Shown here in pieces: positions 60,301 to 64,000 of a DNA stretch of 64,000 bases (position 1 is the first letter of the stretch; every line of letters starts with the position of its first letter). The stretch lies in assembly GCF_902459465.1 (NCBI RefSeq), contig NC_047073.1:6448001-6512000 (forward strand), read 5' to 3'. This DNA comes from Asterias rubens. Lineage: Eukaryota > Echinodermata > Asteroidea > Forcipulatida > Asteriidae. The notes beneath the pieces are model-generated. The model was not told the origin of the DNA and made no database searches. It saw nothing but the letters and a program-made list of their open reading frames with translations. A program made the translations under genes and the position numbers.

Positions 60301-63300
60301 TTTTAAGTACATTACACAACACACATGACTTGCTGCTTTACGTCCCATCCGAAGGACGCAGCAATAATGGTTAAAACAAATTCTTGTTTTTGTGTAATTT
60401 TGATGTTTTCTTTTCTATTATTCTTATTAGTCTTGTGTAAGTTTTATTGGTATTTTAATGTAATTCACCCTCGAAGAGGCTGGTCCTGGAGAGAGTGCAA
60501 TATAAATTTAATAAATTATTATTCTTTGTAGCTGTATGGAGACTTTGCTGATATTTTCCATCTTTATGAATGTCAACTTGCTATTGTTCACTGTGCTGGA
60601 CATTATGAACAACAACTGGTTCAATCTCTGTGGCAACAAATCATTGACAAAGGTAAACTAGTATCCTTATTCAGGCTTGATACTTCAAAGAGGCATTGAA
60701 GGCAATTGCCTCCATGACCCCCTGGTCATTGCCTTGGTGCATATGAAATGCTGCACCAGAGTATAAATTTAAAACTTCATCATAGGGTGCCCTTTATCAA
60801 GGAGAAAATGCCTTGGTACTCTTGCCCTTTCAAACACGAAGCAAACAGGCCAGCATTTTAATGCACCTTCTTGTTCAAGGTTTGATTTCTTTATTGTGTT
60901 TATTAAGAATTAAACTGTTTTCTTTTGTGTGATTAATTTCTATTCCACTATATTCCTTCTTTATGCAACTACCTATATAAGTAGGATTTGAAACTTTGCA
61001 TGGTGGAAATACGATATAGAATGGTTTGCGGTAGCACCATGTAATGACTATCTCTATTGAGTTGGGGTGTTTCTGAAAAGAACTGTTGGTTTCAACTCGA
61101 CTTTTCTCCAGAAGACGATCAGAGCATACTGATCGAAACGTCGAGTTGAAACTAACGGTTCTTTTCAGAACCACCCCAACTCATTAGAGATAGTCATTAC
61201 ATGGTGTTACCGCAAACCTTTCTATACCTATATAAGTTCTCCTACTTTATGGTATTTGGGGTACCGCCCAGAAATGGCTGCTAGCTACAGTGAACAAGTT
61301 ATCAGTCCAGTTTGGAATCTATATTGTCAGCAGATGATGTAGTCTAGGGATAGTTTAAAGCCCCTTTCACACGAGAGCAATTTAGCAACGGTCCCTTGCT
61401 AAATTGTAGCATGGTTATAAAATTTCACAAAATCTACCTTGTGTGAAAGTACAACAATTTTGTTTCTACTGTCCAAGTTCTCTTGCAAAATCTTGTCAAC
61501 ATTTCTACATTTTACAACCATGCTAAAAAATTAAGCAAGGGACCCCAGTTAAATTGCTGTCGTGTGAACAGCACTGTAGTGTAATTCAGTCAATCTGTGT
61601 ATATTGAGCAGGTTTTCTTGTTGTCTTATTTGAAATTTGCTGCAGATCTTAATGACAGTATTGGTAAACCACATGAGAGCAGGATTGGTATCTTAACCAA
61701 TAAACTGCAATCATTGGGCCGTAAATACTTCACATCAGAACGATACTTCCCAACAGGTAAGGTGAATGAAGAGTGTGGATTGTAGAATGTAGAGTGTCAT
61801 GTCCGAGTGGTTAAGATCATCAGAGTCAAGTTCTGGTGGTTAAGTCACCGGAGTGTGGGTTCCGAATCCCCGTCGTGGCACTTGTGTCCTTGAGCAAAGT
61901 GCAACTCTTCAACTCGTCAGTCTTCTAAATGCCTTTTAATATTATTATGTGTGTATACTTGTGGCTTCTGGTTTTTCCAATGTATTTTTGACTATGTATA
62001 TAATATTAATTTATTATTTATTTATTCTTCATATTGTTAATTTTTATTTCATGTATTTTTTAACAAGTTTGATGTTTCCATGTGCAAATTCAGTTTTTCA
62101 AAAATTCCATTTTTGAGTTTAATTGAAAATTAAGTCAAGGTTTGTTGCTTGACTGAACCTAAAGAAGATGGTTAGTCCCAATTCTTATATTACACTTACT
62201 TACTTACTTGACAGGCTTTTTGGTTCTCTATTTGGAGAAGAAGAGTTGTGAATTGAACTGGGGGACTGTGTGGGTGTTTAGATGCTTTCTGAGTATTGGT
62301 ACTCCAATGTCTAAGCTACACACTATATACGATGGGCACTTCAAAGCAAAGGTAAGCATTGTATGCATAGATGTAATGCTGTATAGTTGCATAGATGTAT
62401 CTGGTTTAACTTGTGCATTCCCACAACTCTAATACTACCGATGCGTACAGGCACCGACCCTACTCATCAGCTGATCAGACTCCGCTTTAGGTTGCAGTAG
62501 TTTACAGCATGGAGCTGTTACCCATTGTACTTTAAGCAGCCCTGTTAAATTACCGTGTCTGAGCGGAAGTCTACCGCAACCACTTTCGGCTTGTTAGTGT
62601 TTACATCACGGTCGGGGTTAGTTAACAGGGAGGTCACTTTACCATGCCTTCCCATTGGATTTAACTTTGTCATTCAACAGAAAAGTTGTGGTACTTTAGC
62701 AAAAAAAGTCTTATGGGAACACGGCTTTAGCTTCCATGCTTATTATAATAAACAGGTTGTTGTGATAAGGAGTCAATATACTTTCTTGATGTTCTTATTT
62801 GCAGGATCCTTTCTGGCAAACGTGTAGACAACCATTGCATCTACTCAATGTCATATGTGCATTACTCGATACATTTGCTGATTCTCCTAACGTTGTACCT
62901 GTTCATGAACGGTAAGAAACTCACTCACAATCTATGGACAGATATACGCTTGCACATGTGCGCTGTATTTTTTAACGCATGGGGGCGCTATCACTTCTAT
63001 ATCACTTCTATTTATATCACTTCTAGGGGGTAATAATATAATAATAATAATAATAATAATAATAAGACTTGTAATGCGCACATATCTACCCTGCTGGGTG
63101 TTCAAGGCGCAGTAACAACAAAACAAAAACAAAACATAACACAAAGAAAAACAGACACAAAAAAATTAATCCTTGAAAACCTGTGACATAAGATAAGTTT
63201 TGAGAAGAGACTTGAATTTTGCGGTACAAAGACAAGATCGAAGATTAAGTGGTAGAGAAGACCATACGCGATTTCATCTTGCACAGTATGTGCTTTCTGA

Positions 63301-63862
63301 TGCTTGATTTCGAGACCCGAGACCTCAAGTTCTAAACTTGAGGTCTAAACTTGAGGTCTCGAAATCAAATTCGTGGAAAATTACTTCTTTCTCGAAAACT
63401 ACGTCACTTCGGAGGGAGCCGTTTCTCACAATGTTTTATACTAATGTTTTATCGTCACCAAGAAAGGTTTTATGAAGTTAATTATTTTGAGTAATTACCA
63501 ATAACTGTTTTGGGTATGAATGAATTTATTTACGGAGTTTTTTTAATATAAAAACCTTAAAAAGCTCATCACTTTAGATACAAAAATCCTGAAAAGCCAT
63601 GGCAACAATAAAAATATATACCTAAAAGAATTTGCTTAGTTGATGAAGAAATGTATTATAGTCGTTATTCATTCAATATTATTAAATTAATGATGTCCTT
63701 TTTTTCAGGCGACAGTTTATTAACGTGTCTCTTGATGCTATTGCAAACTACAAGGTGGAGCTGGAAGCTACAACAGGAAGACCACAAACTGTACAATCTA
63801 TATTGAGTCGCTTCAAGCAATTACAAGCTAAGCTAGATCGCTTACAGATTGCCCAATCCTAA
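27240..63862 (+). CDS. NUP155: Nuclear pore complex protein Nup155, complete, 34 coding exons, 1388 residues
   Basis: Exons: 27240-27387, 27944-28081, 28995-29091, 29986-30149, 31014-31177, 32063-32162, 32953-33118, 38097-38194, 40000-40179, 41293-41393, 41603-41767, 42199-42309, 43375-43537, 44231-44296, 46746-46893, 49337-49403, 49987-50093, 51000-51097, 51771-51904, 53170-53229, 54330-54461, 55104-55181, 55699-55759, 56153-56288, 56605-56755, 57755-57859, 58443-58597, 58953-59082, 59950-60063, 60532-60652, 61646-61756, 62215-62351, 62805-62911, 63709-63862. They sum to 4167 nt with every phase compatible. Nup155 is an inner-ring scaffold of the nuclear pore. Exons 1-12 (about 544 residues) make the N-terminal beta-propeller ([69 protein letters not shown]). 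Exons 13-34 make the alpha-solenoid ([55 protein letters not shown]). Length is almost that of the human protein. All introns are GT-AG. Confidence 0.98.
28262..28425 (-). mobile_element. tRNA-derived SINE (second family), minus strand
   Basis: On the minus strand: GGCACGGTAGTCTAGTTGGT (A box), GTGGGTTCGAATCCCACTTG (B box), then CACAGGACTCGGGAAAGT and ACACACATCGGTGTATGG. It is flanked by a direct repeat of about 40 bases (28217-28258 and 28478-28520: TAATAGATGTTAA, GGATAAAGAATAT). A fragment of the same family is at 58262-58385. Lies in NUP155 intron 2. Confidence 0.75.
29130..29874 (+). mobile_element. DNA transposon relic with THAP-like remnant, copy 2
   Basis: Terminal inverted repeats GTGACGTCAATCGAG (29160) and CTCGATTGACGTCAC (29808), with outer A/T-rich ends (TTTGTAACGATTTATATG at the left). 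One frame reads [20 protein letters not shown] and on to [17 protein letters not shown], resembling a THAP finger but with its CxxC and FP positions damaged. It is similar along its whole length to 6848-7590. Lies in NUP155 intron 3. Confidence 0.7.
30151..30355 (+). repeat. Interspersed repeat R2, copy 2, with TTGAA tail
   Basis: Begins at the donor of NUP155 exon 4 and matches 2808-2955, then ends in about ten TTGAA units (30293-30345), as retroelement 3' ends do here. Confidence 0.75.
30408..30775 (+). repeat. CACTGGACAC-family MITE
   Basis: Degenerate copy in NUP155 intron 4: AGAGGCACTGGAAATATTTG, CTCACTTGGTGAATCCCAAC, GTGCTTTCAGATGC, CAACAGCTCTCCATTGCC. Confidence 0.7.
31225..31400 (+). 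repeat. Degenerate short repeats with a C-run
   Basis: Words of the type CACAAAGTCGCCCCCT recur roughly every 17-20 bases with drift, interrupted by a run of 14 C (31341-31354). Seen in NUP155 intron 5. Confidence 0.6.
32190..32875 (+). repeat. Two consecutive CACTGGACAC-family MITEs
   Basis: A full copy (32190-32575) with central hairpin GAGACCTCAGCTGAGGTCTC and ends TTTAAAGACACTGGACAC / GTCCAGTGCCTTAAA is followed by a 5'-truncated copy (about 32635-32875). They fill most of NUP155 intron 6. Confidence 0.85.
33330..34310 (+). repeat. Interspersed repeat with ATTGCCGT words
   Basis: The edges share CAATTGCCGTCAGAGCCC, ATTGCCGTGATACT and GATGCCCTTTTACAC-type words with 44680-44780, suggesting two copies of one long element. 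No coding remnant recognised. Confidence 0.45.
34551..36380 (+). repeat. 74-bp satellite, 25 units, each with a stem-loop
   Basis: Twenty-five tandem units (five are 70 bp, lacking 4 bases near GTTTATTAATG), almost identical. Each unit contains CATCATTGCTGAAG, a 6-base loop TGCAAG, and CTTCAGGCATGATG, which pair at 12 of 14 positions. The array sits inside an interspersed repeat whose uninterrupted copy is at 26790-27010; the right-hand part resumes at 36500. In NUP155 intron 7, the largest intron. Confidence 0.96.
36625..38022. mobile_element. DNA transposon of about 1.4 kb with 40-base terminal inverted repeats
   Basis: Left end ATATGTGACCCGCCTGATCG then TAATGAGGAATATC; right end is its inverted copy with few changes (GATATTCCTCATTACGACAG, GCGGGTCACATAT). 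No transposase is recognisable. The longest frame, 37435-37674, is 79 residues of unknown type. Non-autonomous; in NUP155 intron 7, ending about 75 bases before exon 8. Confidence 0.85.
38214..38440 (+). mobile_element. LINE 3' end relic with GATT tail
   Basis: Frame [20 protein letters not shown] followed by [17 protein letters not shown] is the C-terminal signature of CR1/L2-like reverse transcriptases. After it come CAGCGCCTTAGAACAAAC, GGCGCTCTACAAATGACC and (GATT)n. The insertion begins about 20 bases after the exon 8 donor of NUP155. Confidence 0.85.
38816..39000 (+). repeat. Short MITE with CCCTTTCACACGAGAGC ends, copy 1
   Basis: Shares GCAAGGGTCCCTTGCTAAAT, CTACTGTCCAAGTTC and AGGCAAGGGACCCC with 51530-51713 (minus) and 61359-61577 (plus). 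The ends are partly complementary. Confidence 0.8.
39180..39285. repeat. Foldback segment
   Basis: GTGTTCGATTAGCT at the left and AGCTAATCGAACGATCACAC at the right are inverted copies around a CG-rich GGTGCTCATTCGGGTGAGCC core. In NUP155 intron 8. Confidence 0.7.
39700..39960 (+). repeat. CACTGGACAC-family MITE, 5'-truncated
   Basis: Keeps CAACTGGTCATCGAAGTTGC, the hairpin GCTTCAGGCCTGAAG and TAATTACCAATAGTGTCC; the left end is lost. A 24-base duplication of its end (ATTACCAATAGTGTCCTACT) lies next to the exon 9 acceptor. Confidence 0.75.
40500..40805 (-). repeat. tRNA-Leu-like SINE, minus strand
   Basis: Contains the tail/body words AATAGTGGCTTCTTGTATAG, AGGTATGTGGGACTATG, CAAACCAGGAACATCGGAGC and ACACAACACAGGACCAA. 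The tRNA-like head is missing. NUP155 intron 9. Confidence 0.7.
40898..41250 (+). mobile_element. Full-length tRNA-Leu-like SINE (alternative body)
   Basis: Head GGCTGAGCGGATAAGAGC, GACTCAAGTTCTGG, GGGTTCGAATCCCGGTCATG. Body CACTTAACC...CCACCCTGGGGTAAATGGGT and CTCCCCAGGGAGCTGAGATG. Tail GAGCGCTATATAAGCC and (ATT)n. The related copy at 55848-56085 shares the GGGGTAAATGGGTACC body. Confidence 0.85.
41795..42130 (-). mobile_element. LINE 3' end relic, minus strand
   Basis: The minus-strand frame includes [18 protein letters not shown], preceded in another frame by [13 protein letters not shown], which together give the usual WNSLP...[10 protein letters not shown] ending of non-LTR reverse transcriptases. 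The tail complement GTAAAGCGCCTTATACG and AATAATAGTACT follow. It fills NUP155 intron 11. Confidence 0.75.
42329..42485 (+). repeat. 32-bp x 5 array
   Basis: Five exact units of TCAGATATTTATATACATGT plus GTTTATTACACA, 20 bases after the exon 12 donor of NUP155. Confidence 0.95.
42530..42664 (+). repeat. 45-bp x 3 array
   Basis: Three exact units of TACTTAGGATAAGGTACTCT plus GATCTCAAACCCGGGCAGGAGGGGC (given in two pieces: GATCTCAAACCCGGG, CAGGAGGGGC). It appears amplified from the unidentified element that continues to 42870. Confidence 0.93.
42871..43268. mobile_element. Large palindromic foldback transposon (about 400 bp)
   Basis: Left end ATTGACCCCTTGCACGCGCG is mirrored by the right end (GTGTGCAAGGTGTCAAT). 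Inner arms GTCGCCTAAAATGCACACTTC / GAAGTGCGCATTTTAGGCGAC are given as matching words, and the centre is a near-perfect palindrome around GGGTCAATTGACCC. In NUP155 intron 12. Confidence 0.93.
43375..43537 (+). other. NUP155: NUP155 exon 13, whose 3' end has been tandemly duplicated
   Basis: This exon encodes [14 protein letters not shown] and onward to NLFG, the first helices of the solenoid. Its last 41 bases (from 43497) with the donor and about 154 bases of intron form the unit of a 195-bp tandem duplication that runs on into intron 13. The authentic donor is G/GTAAGA at 43538. Confidence 0.9.
43497..44005 (+). repeat. 195-bp tandem duplication of exon 13 end and its donor
   Basis: Units begin at 43497, 43692 and 43887. 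The first two are almost identical; the third has an internal deletion. Each unit starts with the last 41 coding bases of exon 13 (GTATGGAAGTCACATCCC...) and its donor, and carries a pyrimidine tract plus CAG (ends 43617 and 43812), so each junction has both an acceptor and a donor. Confidence 0.95.
44630..45245 (+). repeat. Second copy of the ATTGCCGT interspersed repeat (approximate)
   Basis: GGCCATTGCCGTGATGCCCC, GCCACTTGGCCGTCGTGCCC and following AT-rich and CG-containing sequence resemble parts of 33330-34310. Borders uncertain. In NUP155 intron 14. Confidence 0.4.
45633..45983 (+). repeat. 70-bp x 5 array containing splice-site-like motifs
   Basis: Five identical 70-bp units. Each includes TTGTTTGTCTCTTGCAG (a good 3' splice site), 13 bases, then GTGAGCC (a good 5' splice site). 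In NUP155 intron 14, same strand as the gene. Confidence 0.95.
46143..46365 (+). repeat. 37-bp x 6 array
   Basis: Six units of TAAGTTACTGGGGTAATCAT plus TTGCAATGTGAGTGCTG, preceded by GGGG. Nearly every junction recreates GTAAGT, a consensus 5' splice site. Lies 160 bases after the 70-bp array. Confidence 0.95.
47022..49000. repeat. 43-bp satellite, 46 units, amplified from a LINE 3' end
   Basis: 1979 bases divide into 46 units of CAGTGTTTTAAGACCATTCA plus AAGGCGCAGATTGCTAGCAAGCT (two pieces). Units differ at a few positions (AGTT/AGCT, TACC/TAGC/TTGC, GCC/GCA). At its right edge it joins the LINE ORF end (49001-49205) directly; at its left edge is the LINE terminal ACATTTATAAGGTGCACAG and AATAATAA. 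So the unit is a piece of that LINE's 3' UTR. In NUP155 intron 15. Confidence 0.96.
49001..49205 (-). mobile_element. LINE ORF2 C-terminal relic, minus strand
   Basis: The open frame of 75 residues includes [20 protein letters not shown] and [17 protein letters not shown], the classic C-terminal signature of CR1/L2/Jockey-type reverse transcriptases. The reading frame is intact to its stop, so it is fairly young. Its 3' UTR became the 43-bp satellite. TTCATACTTCATT/AAGTATGAACCGGGCTTAA inverted repeats follow at 49213-49293. Confidence 0.88.
49434..49812 (+). repeat. CACTGGACAC-family MITE, complete
   Basis: Ends TTAAAGACACTGGACACC and TGTCCAGTGCCTTTA. Contains the family core GTCTTCTCACTTAGTGTATC, ATGCATAAAATAACAAACC and the ACCTCAACTGAGGT centre. 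Fills NUP155 intron 16. Confidence 0.88.
50267..50650 (+). repeat. CACTGGACAC-family MITE, complete
   Basis: Ends TTAAAGGCAGTGGACACTAT and ATAGTGTCCACTGCCTTTAA, nearly perfect inverted repeats with TTAA at each edge. Central GAGACCTCAAGTTC...CTGAGGTCTC hairpin. Confidence 0.9.
50650..50935 (+). repeat. SINE body and tail, head missing
   Basis: Starts with AAGCAAGACACTTAACCATG directly after the preceding MITE and runs to GCGCCTTGAGTACCTTGTTG and GTGCTATATAAGACTTC. This is the SINE part that gave rise to the 106-bp array at 1451-1866. Confidence 0.8.
51530..51713 (-). repeat. Short MITE with CCCTTTCACACG ends, copy 2
   Basis: Inverted relative to 38816-39000: AATTTAACTGGGGTCCC, AAGAGAACTTGGATAC, TTTAGCAAGAGACCCTTGCG. 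A minus-oriented retroelement tail with (AAT)n (51258-51310, TACAATTAACACAGCGCC) lies upstream in the same intron. Confidence 0.75.
51915..52140 (+). repeat. Interspersed repeat R1, copy 2
   Basis: Same order of words as 2579-2785, again starting just after a splice donor (NUP155 exon 19, donor at 51905). Confidence 0.75.
52160..52745. repeat. Foldback pair with about 130-base arms
   Basis: CAGGCGCACAAGTGTTGAGC, GCAGCGATG-type words and TGTGCACAAAGACATGAGG on the left recur inverted on the right (CTTTGTGCATAAAACTAGGC, GCGCCCAGCACTTGCGCGCC). A single-arm relative lies at 10500-10640. NUP155 intron 19. Confidence 0.8.
52842..53018. mobile_element. Tc1/mariner-like MITE with TA flanks
   Basis: TACAGGGTGAGTCAAAAGAA at the left and TTCATTTTGACTCGCCCTGTA (inverted, 1-2 mismatches) at the right, about 173 bp between TA dinucleotides. 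No ORF. The ends and TA target suit Tc1/mariner non-autonomous elements. Confidence 0.85.
53832..54212 (+). repeat. CACTGGACAC-family MITE, complete
   Basis: TTTAAAGCCACTGGGCACCT to ATATTGTCCAGTGCCTTAA, with the GAGACCCCAGCTGAGGTCTC centre. Its right part continues with TCAATAAGAAATAAAATCAC, also seen after the copy at 32190-32575, so these two copies share flanking DNA. Confidence 0.88.
55848..56085 (+). mobile_element. tRNA-Leu-like SINE with tRNA head
   Basis: GTATCGTGGCCGAGCGAATA, GAACTCAAGCTCTGG, GGGTTCGAATCCTGGTCATG, then CCACCCAGGGGTAAATGGGT. NUP155 intron 23. Confidence 0.8.
56850..57130. repeat. Possible element with TTATACCTTGGTAAC ends
   Basis: TTGTTATACCTTGGTAACAT at the left and GTTACCGAGGTATAACAAG at the right are inverted copies about 270 bases apart in NUP155 intron 25. 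No ORF. Confidence 0.6.
57342..57718 (+). repeat. CACTGGACAC-family MITE, complete
   Basis: TTAAAGACACTGGACACCGT to GTGTCCTGTGCCTTTAA, with the compact GGCTTCTGGCCAGAAGTC centre. Confidence 0.88.
57878..58385. repeat. Minus-strand SINE body followed by a plus-strand fragment of the second SINE family
   Basis: 57878-58140 holds AATAGTGGCTTCTTATATAG, GCAAGGTATTGTGG and CAATCAGACCAGGATGAC (minus). 58262-58385 holds ATGGGTTCGAATCCCACTGA and ACCGAGTATACTGAGC (plus), the family seen at 28262-28425. NUP155 intron 26. Confidence 0.65.
58840..58945 (+). repeat. LINE/SINE 3' tail next to exon 28
   Basis: CCAAAAGCGCTTTGAGACGT, TTGTGCTATATACAAACTG and (ATT)n end only a few bases before the pyrimidine tract of exon 28, so the retroelement tail forms part of the acceptor region. 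Confidence 0.65.
59118..59312. repeat. hAT-like MITE (tentative)
   Basis: Starts TAGGCCTGGGCGAATTATTT, similar to hAT-type ends, and contains repeated GGATA/TATCC words (CCTATCCATAACCGC, GGATATTCTTTAATATC). The right end is unclear. Confidence 0.4.
59579..59634. repeat. Perfect-arm hairpin
   Basis: CCATCCGAAAAGTACTATTG and CACGCTG pair with CAGCGTG and CAATGGTACTTTTCGGATGG with one mismatch; no spacer to speak of. A third GCGTGCAATGGTACTTTT lies at 59660. Confidence 0.9.
60085..60375 (-). repeat. tRNA-Leu-like SINE body, minus strand
   Basis: GCAAGGTATGTGGAGC, GATCAGACCAGGAACACTTG, AAGTGCACTGGGTTATTTTA and CGTCCCATCCGAAGGACGCA. A plus-strand tail (CACCCTCGAAGAGGCTGGTC, TATAAATTTAATAAATTATT) runs to the exon 30 acceptor. 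NUP155 intron 29. Confidence 0.7.
60976..61230. repeat. Palindromic element FB-1, third copy
   Basis: Same layout as 18284-18520, with a TCTCCAGAAGACGATC segment at the centre that also occurs in the copy at 441-642. NUP155 intron 30. Confidence 0.88.
61359..61577 (+). repeat. Short MITE with CCCTTTCACACGAGAGC ends, copy 3
   Basis: AAAGCCCCTTTCACACGAGA to TGCTGTCGTGTGAACAG, with TCCCTTGCTAAATTGTAGC and GCAAGGGACCCCAG inverted. Confidence 0.8.
61794..61905 (+). repeat. SINE head fragment
   Basis: GTCATGTCCGAGTGGTTAAG, GAGTCAAGTTCTGG and GTGGGTTCCGAATCCCCGTC, a tRNA-Leu-like head with an inserted base in the B box, then CTTGTGTCCTTGAGC. Body missing. NUP155 intron 31. Confidence 0.7.
63010..63275 (-). 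mobile_element. LINE 3' end relic, minus strand, with TTA tail
   Basis: Minus-strand frame [20 protein letters not shown] then [14 protein letters not shown] and stop, the C-terminal signature of a non-LTR reverse transcriptase. It ends in ACTGCGCCTTGAACACCC, GTAATGCGC (complement side) and (TTA)n at 63030-63065. NUP155 intron 33. Confidence 0.82.
63280..63503 (+). repeat. CACTGGACAC-family MITE, 5'-truncated
   Basis: Begins within the interior (GCACAGTATGTGCTTTCTGA), keeps the GAGACCTCAAGTTC/AACTTGAGGTCTC centre and GAGGGAGCCGTTTCTCACA, and ends at TAATTACCAATAACTG. It directly abuts the LINE at 63010-63275. Confidence 0.75.
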
Positions 63863-63967
63863 CTAACTGCTTATTAATAGAGTCCACTTAATTGTTGTAC
63901 TCATCTAGAGTGGATTAAATTATGCGCACTCGACGATATTGCCAAGGATATTTATGTGTTCATTAAA
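63863..63967 (+). promoter_or_regulatory. NUP155: NUP155 3' UTR with candidate poly(A) signals
   Basis: After the TAA at 63860-63862 there are two ATTAAA hexamers, at 63914-63919 and 63962-63967, either of which could direct cleavage. The window ends shortly after the second, so the real end is not seen. Confidence 0.4.
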
Positions 63968-64000
63968 CCACTGGTGTGAAGTATGTCATATTTTAATCCT

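Overview
This is a eukaryotic, animal nuclear window. Genes are split by GT-AG introns, and the rest is AT-rich DNA dense with short transposons, SINE copies, LINE 3' ends and tandem arrays. The proteins and the repeat families (TTAA-ended MITEs, tRNA-Leu-like SINEs) look like an echinoderm, most likely a sea star; that placement is inference from pattern memory, not a search. Nothing prokaryotic, organellar or viral was seen.

Layout: (1) 21-10379, plus strand, the last ten exons of a REXO1-type RNA exonuclease whose 5' part lies outside the window. (2) 10380-14964, intergenic, with repeats, two CpG-rich stretches and two orphan exon-like ORFs. (3) 14965-17579, minus strand, a complete four-exon PKDCC/VLK-family secretory-pathway kinase. 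(4) 17580-20735, intergenic. (5) 20736-21584, plus strand, an intronless Tctex1-type dynein light chain with a serine-rich RKxS-repeat tail. (6) 21585-27239, intergenic, with SINEs, foldback elements and G-runs. (7) 27240-63862, plus strand, a complete NUP155 nucleoporin gene. I rebuilt it as 34 coding exons whose phases all agree, giving 1388 codons, almost the size of vertebrate NUP155.

The four genes do not look like a functional cluster: RNA processing, secreted-protein phosphorylation, dynein/cilia and nuclear pore. The unusual material is in the introns. Several satellites are amplified retroelement tails: a SINE tail (106 bp x 4) and a LINE 3' end (43 bp x 46). A 74-bp x 25 array has grown inside another interspersed repeat. 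One REXO1 exon has a decayed duplicate split by the SINE-tail array. NUP155 exon 13 has a duplicated 3' end that creates potential poison exons. The same THAP-like DNA transposon sits in an intron of both large genes. I found no convincing new multi-gene system.
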